This document shows, piece after piece, positions 1 through 6,290 of a stretch of 8,246 bases of DNA. Each line of letters begins with the position of its first letter. Position 1 is the first letter of the stretch. The stretch is from assembly GCA_016844565.1 (NCBI GenBank), contig JAENJB010000066.1:1-8246 (forward strand), in the 5' to 3' direction. A program made the translations under genes and the position numbers. The stretch comes from Dehalococcoidia bacterium. GTDB lineage: Bacteria > Chloroflexota > Dehalococcoidia > JAENJB01. Below the pieces are notes generated by a model. The model did not search any database. It worked only from the letters and a program-made list of their open reading frames with translations, and was not told the origin of the DNA.

Positions 1-116
1 GGGAGTATGCGCGGGTGGGCCTGGAAGTAGACCCCGTCACGGCGGAGTATGATACGGAAGCGAACTCCACGAAGGCGGTGGAACTCTGGCGGGAGATAAC
101 GGCATTGAGGAGATAA
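1..116 (+). CDS. C-terminal end of an ABC solute-binding protein (partial, cut by window start)
   Basis: Only the tail is present, read from base 3 to the TAA at 114-116 (about 37 residues). It is identified by comparison with the next gene: the tail contains EANSTKAVELW followed by REITALRR, and the complete downstream lipoprotein ends with DANSTKSVQLW followed by QDITRLR. Both are preceded by a similar G-x-E-Y-A segment. This is therefore very likely the end of a paralogous periplasmic-type solute-binding protein, giving a tandem pair of binding proteins. Nothing can be said of its signal peptide or substrate from this fragment. The next gene starts 52 bp downstream with no obvious terminator between, so co-transcription is plausible. 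Confidence 0.75.
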   Translation, partial: EYARVGLEVDPVTAEYDTEANSTKAVELWREITALRR

Positions 117-156
117 GGGTTTCTGGCAAGTGAAAACGTCCGGAAGTTAGACATTT

Positions 157-162
157 AGGAGG
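157..162 (+). promoter_or_regulatory. Shine-Dalgarno deciding the lipoprotein start
   Basis: A perfect AGGAGG lies 6 nt before the ATG at 169 and 0 nt before the ATG at 163. The spacing supports the 169 start, which also places two basic residues directly before the hydrophobic signal core. Confidence 0.7.
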
Positions 163-168
163 ATGATT

Positions 169-1302
169 ATGAAGAGACTCTTTTACTCGCTGGTGAGCCT
201 GCTTCTTCTCTCGACCATGTTGCTTGCCGCCTGCGCTGCTCCGCAGGCGCCGGCTCCCGCGCCGGCCCCCACGCCTTCCCCAGCTCCGGCGCCGACTCCC
301 GCGCCAGCTCCGACAGGTGGCATGACCGCCGCGGAGCAGCAACTTTACGAGGCGGCTAAGAAGGAGGGCGAACTGCTCATCTGGACCAATACCTGGGAGC
401 ACGGGATAATCGAGAAGCTTTTCATGCAAAAGTACCCGGGCATCAAGGCTACGGCCTGGGACGCTCCGACCGGGGCTGCCGCCATAGCCCGGCTGATGGA
501 GGAGCAAAAGGCCGGCATCAAGAGCGCCGACGTGCTCTTCACCACTACCCAGGACATGCCGTTGCTGATGGAAGCGGGCCTGGCCAAACCATACGACTGG
601 CCCAATGCTGTGGGCATGTCCCCACAGCCAGCGCACAAGTTGTACTTCATCCATACGGCAACCGCTCGCGCGCCAGTCTACAACAACAAGCTGGTGACGG
701 CGGCCGAGGCCCCGAAGAAATGGGAGGACCTGATGAGCGCGCGGTGGCGGGGCAAGTCCATGCTGTCCACCTCGGGCGAGGGCGCTACCCTGTTGTTCGC
801 ATACATGTGGAGGGACGGGGACAAGCTCGACTGGGACCGCGCTGTGAAATTCTGGAAAGATGTCCGGACTGCGACCCAGCCGCGTGTCGAGAGAGGCTTC
901 ACCGCCCCTCGCGTGGCCCTGGTCGCCGGCGAGTATGACATATTCCTCCTCTCCTCTCTGGGCGGGACCATCCGTCTTATCCGCCAGGGAGCACCCGTTA
1001 CAATCGCCCCCATAGGCGACGCTCCTGCCTCCACCTGGAGCCTCGCCATCATGAAGTATGCTGCCCATCCGGCTGCCACCCAACTCTTCGCCGATTTCTT
1101 CTCCCGGCCCGAGATTATGGCCGTCTTTGCCGACATGATGGGCGAGACCAGCATGAGTTCCGAGGCGCGGAAGATCTCTCGGACAGGCAAGGAGTATGCG
1201 GCGATGGGCCTGCAGGTAGTGCCGATACCGGCGGAGGTCGAGACCGATGCGAACTCGACCAAGTCGGTACAGCTGTGGCAGGATATAACACGCCTGCGCT
1301 GA
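169..1302 (+). CDS. ABC transporter extracellular solute-binding lipoprotein (iron/organic-solute type, family 1-like)
   Basis: This is a binding lipoprotein that should capture a solute outside the membrane and hand it to the permease encoded next. Residues 1-22 form a lipoprotein signal: K2 R3, a leucine-rich core, then the lipobox L19-A20-A21-C22, with C22 the expected lipidated residue. A Pro/Ala/Thr-rich linker follows to about residue 50. The mature domain begins with an A-K-K-E-G-E-L-L-I-W-T motif typical of Fe3+/AfuA-like and related binding proteins. An ATG at 163 is in frame, but it abuts the strong AGGAGG at 157-162. The ATG at 169 has 6-nt spacing and gives a normal lipoprotein start, so I prefer it (377 aa). 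I see no adjacent Tyr-Tyr pair like that used for iron in FbpA, so the ligand may not be iron. The C-terminus closely resembles the partial gene upstream. Confidence 0.88.
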   Translation: MKRLFYSLVSLLLLSTMLLAACAAPQAPAPAPAPTPSPAPAPTPAPAPTGGMTAAEQQLYEAAKKEGELLIWTNTWEHGIIEKLFMQKYPGIKATAWDAPTGAAAIARLMEEQKAGIKSADVLFTTTQDMPLLMEAGLAKPYDWPNAVGMSPQPAHKLYFIHTATARAPVYNNKLVTAAEAPKKWEDLMSARWRGKSMLSTSGEGATLLFAYMWRDGDKLDWDRAVKFWKDVRTATQPRVERGFTAPRVALVAGEYDIFLLSSLGGTIRLIRQGAPVTIAPIGDAPASTWSLAIMKYAAHPAATQLFADFFSRPEIMAVFADMMGETSMSSEARKISRTGKEYAAMGLQVVPIPAEVETDANSTKSVQLWQDITRLR

Positions 1303-1327
1303 GCGGCCGGGCTGGTGCCCTGTCCCT

Positions 1328-1345
1328 TTAGCTAGAGCTAGCTAA
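1328..1345. repeat. 18-bp perfect palindrome (8-bp arms, 2-bp centre)
   Basis: TTAGCTAG at 1328-1335 and CTAGCTAA at 1338-1345 are exact reverse complements around AG. It lies 25 bp after the lipoprotein stop. As RNA it could form a 7-bp hairpin with a GAGC loop; as DNA its symmetry is that of an operator. No run of T follows, so it is not a standard intrinsic terminator. It is AT-rich compared with its surroundings. Confidence 0.6.
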
Positions 1346-1358
1346 CAGTACAGCAAGA

Positions 1359-1386
1359 GTCCGGGGCCGGTGCGCCGGCCCCGGAC
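1359..1386 (+). repeat. Perfect 12-bp GC-rich stem-loop between binding-protein and permease genes
   Basis: GTCCGGGGCCGG at 1359-1370 pairs perfectly with CCGGCCCCGGAC at 1375-1386 across a TGCG loop. The right arm ends 18 bases before the permease ATG and abuts the weak GGGAAGG (1387-1393) that is its only ribosome-site candidate. No U-tract follows, so full termination is unlikely. A stable hairpin here would fit partial attenuation, 3'-end protection of the binding-protein message, or shielding of the permease ribosome site. These roles are inference from known binding-protein/permease operons; the hairpin itself is directly visible. Confidence 0.75.
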
Positions 1387-1404
1387 GGGAAGGCCATTAT
1401 CGCT

Positions 1405-3147
1405 ATGTCTGTGGCGACTGGACTGAAGCCTGGCTGGCTAAGGTGGCCTCTGGATTCCCGCCGGATGGTGCTTATCCTCGTTGCCGGCGTGGTCTCCGTC
1501 ATGGCGGTGACGCCGCTATTTTTTCTTATCTGGAATAGCTTCAAGCTGGTCGGGCCGGGCAATCTCTTCGATCCCAGCCTCAGCTTTACCCTCGCCAACT
1601 TTAGCAAGGCCTTCCGCGACCCCACAATTCTGACGTCGCTCGGCGATACCTTCCTCTTCACCTTCGGCGCGGTGGCGGTCTCGATGGTCTTCGCCGTCAC
1701 CATAGCTTTTCTGGTCGAAAGGACCAATGTTCCGTTCAGGAACCTGGCCTATGGTCTGATGTTCGTCCCCCTGATCATGCCGGGCCTGCTAAAGGCTATC
1801 GCCTGGGTACTCATACTCAGCCCGCGCATCGGCATCATCAACCAGATCTGGTTCTCCATCGGCTTCAGCAAGCCCCTGGTCGACGCCTACACCATACCGG
1901 CCATGTGGTGGGTGGAGGGACTATCTCTGACCCCCATGGCCTTTCTGTTGTTAGGAGCGGCCTTCCGCGCCATGGACCCATCGCTGGAAGAGGCGGGGGC
2001 CACCTCGGGGGGGAGCAAGGCACGGGTCTTCCTCCGCGTCACCCTGCCGCTGGCGCTTCCTGCTTTTGCAGGGGTAGCCCTGCTCCAGTTCGTACGCGCT
2101 ATAGACACCTTCGATGTGCCGCTTATCATGGGCCAGAGGCAGGGCATCTATGTCTTCGCCACGCAAATCTACCTGGCGGTCAGACAGTCAGTCCCACCCG
2201 CCTACGGCGAGGCCTTCGTACTCAGTATGGTACTGATCACGTTCAGCATGACAGGCCTGGTCCTGTATCAACGGGTGCTGGCCCGGTCGGGCAAGTACGC
2301 GACCATAACCGGCAAGGGCTACCGCCCCAGATTGATCGACCTGGGACGTCTCCGGCCGTTCGGCGGCGCGTTCATCATGTTCTTCATTTTTGTGTCCGCT
2401 ATCCTTCCTTTCCTTGTGCTCCTCTGGGCCTCTTTTCTGCCCTTCTATCAAACCTTCTCAAGGGAAGCACTTTCTCTCTTCACCACCGCGAACTACGAGA
2501 AGCTATTTGACCGGGCGGACTTCCTCCCCTCAGTCAAGAACACTCTCATCCTGTGCACATCGGTCTCTTTCGGCGCCATGATGCTGGGCACCCTCATCTC
2601 CTGGATAGTGATACGATGGCGGCCGAGGGGCCACAAGCTTCTCGATGGTCTGGTGTTTATCCCGTACACCCTCCCGAGCATAGCCGTGGGCTTCAGCTAT
2701 ATGATTCTTTTTCTGCTCTTCCCCAATCCTATCTATGGGACCATCTGGATCCTGGTGCTGGCCTACACGGTGAGCTACCTTCCGATTTCCACCAGATTCA
2801 CCAATGCGGGCCTGGCACAGCTCAAGGCGGAGCTTGAGGAGGCGGCAGCCACCAGCGGCGCCTCCCTGTTCTCGGTAATGCGTCGCATCGTGATACCGCT
2901 CATGCTTCCTTCCCTGGTAGCCGGCGGCCTTTACATCTTTCTGCTGGCGGCCAAGGTGACCTCCCTGGCGGCCATGCTTTCCACACCCAAGTCTATGGTA
3001 ATGTCCTACTACATCTTGAATCTCTATCAGGAGGGAGAGTTCACCGTCATCGGAGCTTTTGCCGTCTTGATGGTAATGGGACTTACCATAATCACCATAG
3101 TGAGCCGGAGGCTGGCCCAGCGGCGGTCTTTGGCTTCGGAAACCTAG
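1405..3147 (+). CDS. Fused two-domain ABC transporter permease (iron(III)/FbpB-like type)
   Basis: This 580-residue inner-membrane protein carries two consecutive binding-protein-dependent transport permease domains in one chain. Hydrophobic segments run throughout, starting around residues 20-45 (VLILVAGVVSVMAV). Each half has an EAA loop, the cytoplasmic contact for the ATPase: EEAGATSGGSKARVFLRVTL beginning at residue 195 and EEAAATSGASLFSVMRRIVI beginning at residue 478. The two-domain layout and length match FbpB/ThiP-type permeases, which act as a single subunit in place of a pair. The gene lies 102 bp after the lipoprotein gene and would receive its solute. The ribosome site is weak (GGGAAGG about 11 nt upstream) and sits next to a strong hairpin, which may keep permease output below that of the lipoprotein. 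No ATPase gene follows, so the energising subunit must be encoded elsewhere or upstream of the window. Confidence 0.92.
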   Translation: MSVATGLKPGWLRWPLDSRRMVLILVAGVVSVMAVTPLFFLIWNSFKLVGPGNLFDPSLSFTLANFSKAFRDPTILTSLGDTFLFTFGAVAVSMVFAVTIAFLVERTNVPFRNLAYGLMFVPLIMPGLLKAIAWVLILSPRIGIINQIWFSIGFSKPLVDAYTIPAMWWVEGLSLTPMAFLLLGAAFRAMDPSLEEAGATSGGSKARVFLRVTLPLALPAFAGVALLQFVRAIDTFDVPLIMGQRQGIYVFATQIYLAVRQSVPPAYGEAFVLSMVLITFSMTGLVLYQRVLARSGKYATITGKGYRPRLIDLGRLRPFGGAFIMFFIFVSAILPFLVLLWASFLPFYQTFSREALSLFTTANYEKLFDRADFLPSVKNTLILCTSVSFGAMMLGTLISWIVIRWRPRGHKLLDGLVFIPYTLPSIAVGFSYMILFLLFPNPIYGTIWILVLAYTVSYLPISTRFTNAGLAQLKAELEEAAATSGASLFSVMRRIVIPLMLPSLVAGGLYIFLLAAKVTSLAAMLSTPKSMVMSYYILNLYQEGEFTVIGAFAVLMVMGLTIITIVSRRLAQRRSLASET

Positions 3148-3153
3148 AAACAC

Positions 3154-3184
3154 CGCCAAAGGCGCAGTCTTTCTCTGGCCTTTT
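3154..3184 (+). terminator. Possible weak terminator after the permease gene
   Basis: A short CGCC-AAA-GGCG hairpin (3154-3164) lies 6 bp after the permease stop and is followed by pyrimidine-rich, T-rich sequence including TTTCT and TTTT (3181-3184). A larger alternative pairs CTTTGGC near the end of the gene with GCCAAAG here. The stem is short and the T-run is interrupted, so this is tentative. Confidence 0.25.
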
Positions 3185-3185
3185 C

Positions 3186-3215
3186 TTGACGAGGGTCCTT
3201 TTCTGGTGTTATTCT
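3186..3215 (+). promoter_or_regulatory. Candidate sigma70-type promoter for the oxidoreductase genes
   Basis: TTGACG at 3186-3191 (5 of 6 to the -35 consensus) is followed 18 bp later by TATTCT at 3210-3215 (4 of 6 to the -10). Transcription would start near 3222, leaving a leader of about 90 nt before the ATG at 3315. The position, in the spacer after the permease and a possible terminator, suits separate expression of the oxidoreductases. It is identified by pattern only. Confidence 0.4.
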
Positions 3216-3265
3216 GCCCCTCAGCAAGATTCCCTTCTGAGTTGCTGGTCCGGCGCTTTCCATGA

Positions 3266-3297
3266 CCTACCGCTAACGGGTAGGCCTATTTTCCCGT
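3266..3297 (+). repeat. Two overlapping, mutually exclusive short hairpins in the leader of the first oxidoreductase
   Basis: CCTACC (3266-3271) can pair with GGTAGG (3279-3284), or ACGGG (3276-3280) can pair with CCCGT (3293-3297). The two stems share bases, so only one can form at a time. The second ends 5 nt before the GGAGG ribosome site at 3303-3307. The stems are short and the arrangement could be chance. Confidence 0.3.
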
Positions 3298-3314
3298 AGA
3301 ATGGAGGCACTGTT

Positions 3315-4592
3315 ATGCCCCGAGTAGTTGTTGTTGGCGGGGGATTCTCCGGATGCGGCGCTGCCATCGCGGCCGCTAAGGCGGGGGCGGAGGTCACCCT
3401 GTTGGAAAGAACGGACATGCTCCTGGGCGTGGCCAGCAGGGCGGGGGAGACCAATGGGAACGGCTGGTTCGTGGCACGGCATGAGTTGCGCCTCATGGGC
3501 GGCGGCGACCTCTTCCAGATGCTTGACTCCATAAAGCTGCATGAGAACGTGCATTTCCCGGACGGCGGCGGACAGAGCTACATTTACCATGCCGGCCTCG
3601 CCGAGCCCGGTCTCAGGAAGGTGGTGGAGAAGGTTGGGGTGAAGGTGCGCTATGAAAGCCGGGTCATCGATGTGGAGAAGAAGGGCGGCCGGGTGCTATC
3701 GATTAAGATCGAGGATGGCAGCCGGGTGGCGGGGGACTCCTTTGTCGACTGCACCGGCACCCGGGGCGGCCTGAGCTTCTGCATCAAGTACGGTCAGGGG
3801 TGCGTGCTCTGTCTGGTGAAATGCGTTGCCTTCGGCGACCGGCTGGGCCTGGCCGAGAGGGCCGGGGCCAGGATGGTGAACCTGCACCGCCCTGATGGGA
3901 CCATCGGGCAGCTCGGAGCGGGGATATGCATGTTCAAGGACACGCTGGCGCCCTGGCTCAAGCAGCGCATCGAGAAGGAGGGGCTGGTCAAACTCCCGAT
4001 GCCGCCACACCTCATTGACCGGACCAAGCTAAAACTGATGGGCGCCGGCCGCTCCCGCGATTTCATCGAAAACGTCATCCTCGGGGACATCGGCCCGGTG
4101 GCCAAAGGCTTCGGGATGGTGTACATGCATTTGGAGAAGCTGCGGCAGATTCCGGGATTCGAGAACGTGGAGATGGAAAACCCCATGTACTCCCGGTTCA
4201 ATCATGTGGGGTTTGTAACCATGGCGGTACGCGACAACTCCCTGCGGATGGAGGGCTTCGAGAACCTGCTGGCAGGGGGAGAGAAGGCCGGCAACGGCAG
4301 TGTTGACGGAGCGATAGTGAGCGGCTATGTGGCGGGGCACAATGCTGCTCGCATAGCCTCCGGCCACGAGCCGGTGGTCCTACCGCGCCAGGTGGCGATA
4401 GGCGACTGGATAGCCTTTGTGAAGGAGAAACACAGTAGCGAGGATGGCCTGGTGAAGACCTACCCGATGTCCAGGGGAGATTACTGGGAGAGGATGCAGA
4501 AGGCCGGTCTGTATACTGAGAACGTGCCGGAGATCGAGCAGAGGATGAAGACGGCCGGTATCGAGGGCCTTTTCTCTCGCGCGGTGTCATAG
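3315..4592 (+). CDS. FAD-dependent oxidoreductase, copy 1 (GidA/TrmFO-related fold)
   Basis: This is a soluble 425-residue flavoprotein expected to carry out an FAD-linked redox reaction; its substrate is unknown. The N-terminus is a dinucleotide-binding Rossmann fold: G8-G9-G10-x-x-G13 after a hydrophobic beta strand, ending with the ribose-binding acid E31 (LLER). A second conserved block DCTGTRGG (145-152) is followed by four cysteines, C156, C163, C166 and C170 (C-x6-C-x2-C-x3-C), which could bind a metal or Fe-S cluster or act in thiol chemistry. Near the C-terminus GYVAGHNAAR and VAIGDWIAF resemble the FAD-contacting end of GidA/TrmFO-like proteins. No signal peptide or membrane segment is seen. 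GGAGG (3303-3307) lies 7 nt before the ATG and fixes the start. It is the first of three tandem paralogues of nearly equal length. The family assignment is firm; the function is open. Confidence 0.88.
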   Translation: MPRVVVVGGGFSGCGAAIAAAKAGAEVTLLERTDMLLGVASRAGETNGNGWFVARHELRLMGGGDLFQMLDSIKLHENVHFPDGGGQSYIYHAGLAEPGLRKVVEKVGVKVRYESRVIDVEKKGGRVLSIKIEDGSRVAGDSFVDCTGTRGGLSFCIKYGQGCVLCLVKCVAFGDRLGLAERAGARMVNLHRPDGTIGQLGAGICMFKDTLAPWLKQRIEKEGLVKLPMPPHLIDRTKLKLMGAGRSRDFIENVILGDIGPVAKGFGMVYMHLEKLRQIPGFENVEMENPMYSRFNHVGFVTMAVRDNSLRMEGFENLLAGGEKAGNGSVDGAIVSGYVAGHNAARIASGHEPVVLPRQVAIGDWIAFVKEKHSSEDGLVKTYPMSRGDYWERMQKAGLYTENVPEIEQRMKTAGIEGLFSRAVS

Positions 4593-4633
4593 GAATGAGA
4601 CCCCCGCGAAACTGTCATTCCGGCCCCAGAGCC

Positions 4634-4651
4634 GTCCCGACATGTCGGGAC
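4634..4651. repeat. 18-bp perfect palindrome
   Basis: GTCCCGACATGTCGGGAC is identical to its own reverse complement. It lies 42 bp after the stop of oxidoreductase copy 1. The flanking GTCATTCCGGC-like sequence at 4613-4623 suggests it belongs to a dispersed intergenic repeat and is not necessarily an operator. Confidence 0.6.
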
Positions 4652-4685
4652 ACCACGAAGGATGAAAATGCCTTCAACCCAAGCC

Positions 4686-4801
4686 GTCATTGCGAGGAGC
4701 GAAGCGACGAAGCAATCTCACACGGTTCTGCATCGCAGGGGCCCGGAGATTGCTTCGCCCTCCCGATCCCGATTTCATCGGGAGGATGGGCTCGCAATGA
4801 C
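4686..4801. mobile_element. 116-bp MITE-like non-coding element with terminal inverted repeats and AAGCC direct repeats
   Basis: The ends are perfect 11-bp inverted repeats, GTCATTGCGAG (4686-4696) and CTCGCAATGAC (4791-4801). A second matched pair lies inside: CGAAGCAATCTC (4708-4719) and GAGATTGCTTCG (4746-4757). AAGCC directly abuts both outer ends (4681-4685 and 4802-4806), as a 5-bp target-site duplication would. Within the right half, CCTCCCGAT (4759-4767) pairs with ATCGGGAGG (4777-4785), a nested hairpin. The left arm is a sequence type I know as a widely dispersed intergenic repeat whose chance translation reads CEERSDEAI. It encodes no transposase, so any movement would need one supplied in trans. 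Together with the palindrome upstream it fills most of the 274-bp gap between copies 1 and 2. Confidence 0.7.
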
Positions 4802-4866
4802 AAGCCGTGCCGGAGGCGATCGAGGTAATGACAAAACGACTCACTGAGGAGTAGGGCGGAATAGCT

Positions 4867-6147
4867 ATGGTTAGAGTTGTTGTAGTCGGGGGCGGCCTGG
4901 CTGGATGCGGGGCGGCGCTGGCGGCAAAGAAAGCGGGCGCCGAGGTGACCCTGCTGGAGAGGAGCGACATGCTCGCCGGGGTGGCGGTGCGGACAGGGGA
5001 TACCCGGGGCAACGGCTGGTTCGCCGGGCAGCATGAGCTCAATTTCCTGGGCGGTGGAGAGCTCGGGGCGCTGATGGACTCCATCAAGATGTACGAGGGC
5101 GTGAAGTTCCCCGATGCGCAGAAACACGCCTTCATCTTCAACACCGGGCTCATTGAGCCGCGCCTCAGAAAGACCCTGCAGGATGCCGGAATAGTGGTCC
5201 ATTTGAAGAGCCGCGCTGTGGATGTGGTGAAGGAGAGGGGCTGGCTCCGGGCCATTAAGCTGGAAGACGGCCGCCTGGTGGAAGGCGAGGCTTTTGTCGA
5301 CTGCACCGGGACGCGCGGCGGCATCGCTTTCTGCAACAAGTATGGAAAGGGATGCGTGATGTGTCTCATCAGATGCTGCAGCTTCGGTGACCGGGTGAGT
5401 ATGGTGGAGAAAGCAGGAGGAAAGGAGTGGCATCGCATCAGGGGCGATGGGACGCCGGGGCGCATCAGCACCGGCCTGTCGGTCTACAAGGACACCCTGG
5501 CGCCGTGGCTCAAGGAGAAGTTGCAGCGCGAAGGGCTGATGTGGGTGCCGGTACCGCCTGAGCTGGTTGACCTCTCCAAACTTGGCAGCATGGGCGCCGG
5601 GCGCTCCAGAGAGTTCGTGGAGAACCTTATCATAGGAAACATTGGGCCGGTGGCCAAGATTTTCGGCTTCCTCAACGTGTCACTGGTGGAACTGCGCAGG
5701 ATACCAGGCTTCGAGAATGTTCATATCGAGCATCCCGGCTCGGCCAGGACCGGCCATGTGAGCGCGATTGCCATGGCCTTCAGGGACAACTCTTTGAAGG
5801 TGGATGGGTTCGAGAATCTCTTCTGCGCCGGTGACAAGGCAGGCGAGACCAGCGTCGATGCTGCTATGCTTACCGGCTATTTATCAGGCCACAACGCGGC
5901 CAGACGTGCCGCGCGCCGGGCACCTCTCGCTTTGCCCACGAGCCTGGCTATCGGCGACTGGATAGCCTACTCGACCGAGAGGTATGGCTCCGGGGAGGGG
6001 CAGAGGAAAGCGTCTTACGTCATGTCACGGGGCGAGTACTGGGAGAAAATGCAGGAGACGGGCCTTTACACCCCGGATGTGAACCGGATCAGAAAGCGCG
6101 TTGAAGATGCTGGACTGGCAGGCGTCATGTCCAGCCGGATGGTCTAG
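4867..6147 (+). CDS. FAD-dependent oxidoreductase, copy 2 (GidA/TrmFO-related fold)
   Basis: This intact 426-residue paralogue of copy 1 shares its architecture. The Rossmann FAD motif is G8-G9-G10-x-x-G13 with E31, the DCTGTRGG block spans 145-152, and the cysteine cluster C156/C163/C166/C170 is at exactly the same residue numbers. An extra C171 directly follows the cluster. The tail again has GYLSGHNAAR and LAIGDWIAY. It is cytoplasmic by appearance. Differences lie mainly in the middle: the segment after GDRVSMVEKAGGK and the stretch around KIFGFLNVSLVELRRIPGFENV. This would fit a different substrate or partner, or subunits of one complex. The ATG at 4867 has only weak ribosome-site candidates (AGGG at 4853-4856, AGGAG at 4847-4851). 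The upstream spacer is largely a MITE-like repeat. The reaction is not deducible from the sequence. Confidence 0.88.
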   Translation: MVRVVVVGGGLAGCGAALAAKKAGAEVTLLERSDMLAGVAVRTGDTRGNGWFAGQHELNFLGGGELGALMDSIKMYEGVKFPDAQKHAFIFNTGLIEPRLRKTLQDAGIVVHLKSRAVDVVKERGWLRAIKLEDGRLVEGEAFVDCTGTRGGIAFCNKYGKGCVMCLIRCCSFGDRVSMVEKAGGKEWHRIRGDGTPGRISTGLSVYKDTLAPWLKEKLQREGLMWVPVPPELVDLSKLGSMGAGRSREFVENLIIGNIGPVAKIFGFLNVSLVELRRIPGFENVHIEHPGSARTGHVSAIAMAFRDNSLKVDGFENLFCAGDKAGETSVDAAMLTGYLSGHNAARRAARRAPLALPTSLAIGDWIAYSTERYGSGEGQRKASYVMSRGEYWEKMQETGLYTPDVNRIRKRVEDAGLAGVMSSRMV

Positions 6148-6153
6148 AAGGTG

Positions 6154-6248
6154 TATCCTCTCCCCCCTGGCGGGGGAGAGTTAGAGAGAGGGGGACCGAT
6201 GTGCAGCACGCACCCTCACCCTAACCCTCTCCCGTCAAGGGAGAGGGG
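6154..6248 (+). repeat. Double-hairpin intergenic repeat, copy A
   Basis: Two hairpins lie about 45 bp apart. The first pairs CTCTCCCCC (6158-6166) with GGGGGAGAG (6172-6180) over CTGGC; the second pairs CCCTCTCCC (6225-6233) with GGGAGAGGG (6239-6247) over GTCAA. The outer ends are also mutually complementary, so the whole unit could fold into one long imperfect stem. The reverse complement of 7599-7691 matches it almost base for base in both outer parts and differs mainly in the middle. No T-run follows, so classic termination is doubtful. It fills most of the 143-bp spacer between copies 2 and 3. Confidence 0.8.
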
Positions 6249-6290
6249 ACAACCAGCGGATGACTGAATGAACACCTTGAAGGGGGTATC

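Noticed and set aside
163..168. ATG at 163 as the lipoprotein start
   Set aside because: It directly abuts the AGGAGG ribosome site with no spacing; the ATG at 169 has proper spacing and a cleaner signal peptide.
37..1083. 348-codon open frame on the - strand opposite the solute-binding lipoprotein
   Set aside because: It overlaps a well-supported lipoprotein gene, has low-complexity Arg/Gly/His-rich sequence and matches no family I recognise. It is a GC-rich antisense shadow.
2530..3159. 209-codon open frame on the - strand opposite the permease
   Set aside because: It is His/Gly/Arg-rich with no recognisable domain and lies opposite the second permease domain with its clear EAA loop.
4595..4847. 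Short + strand frames containing CEERSDEAI or similar in the spacer
   Set aside because: This is chance translation of the dispersed repeat and MITE-like element; there is no ribosome site or protein family.
4674..5471. 265- and 248-codon - strand frames over the start of oxidoreductase copy 2
   Set aside because: They are antisense to a firmly identified flavoprotein and partly composed of the intergenic repeat.
6154..6248. CRISPR-like or rho-independent terminator reading of the C/T- and G/A-rich hairpins
   Set aside because: There are no regularly spaced identical repeats with spacers and no T-run after the stems. The inverted second copy at 7599-7691 fits a dispersed intergenic repeat better.
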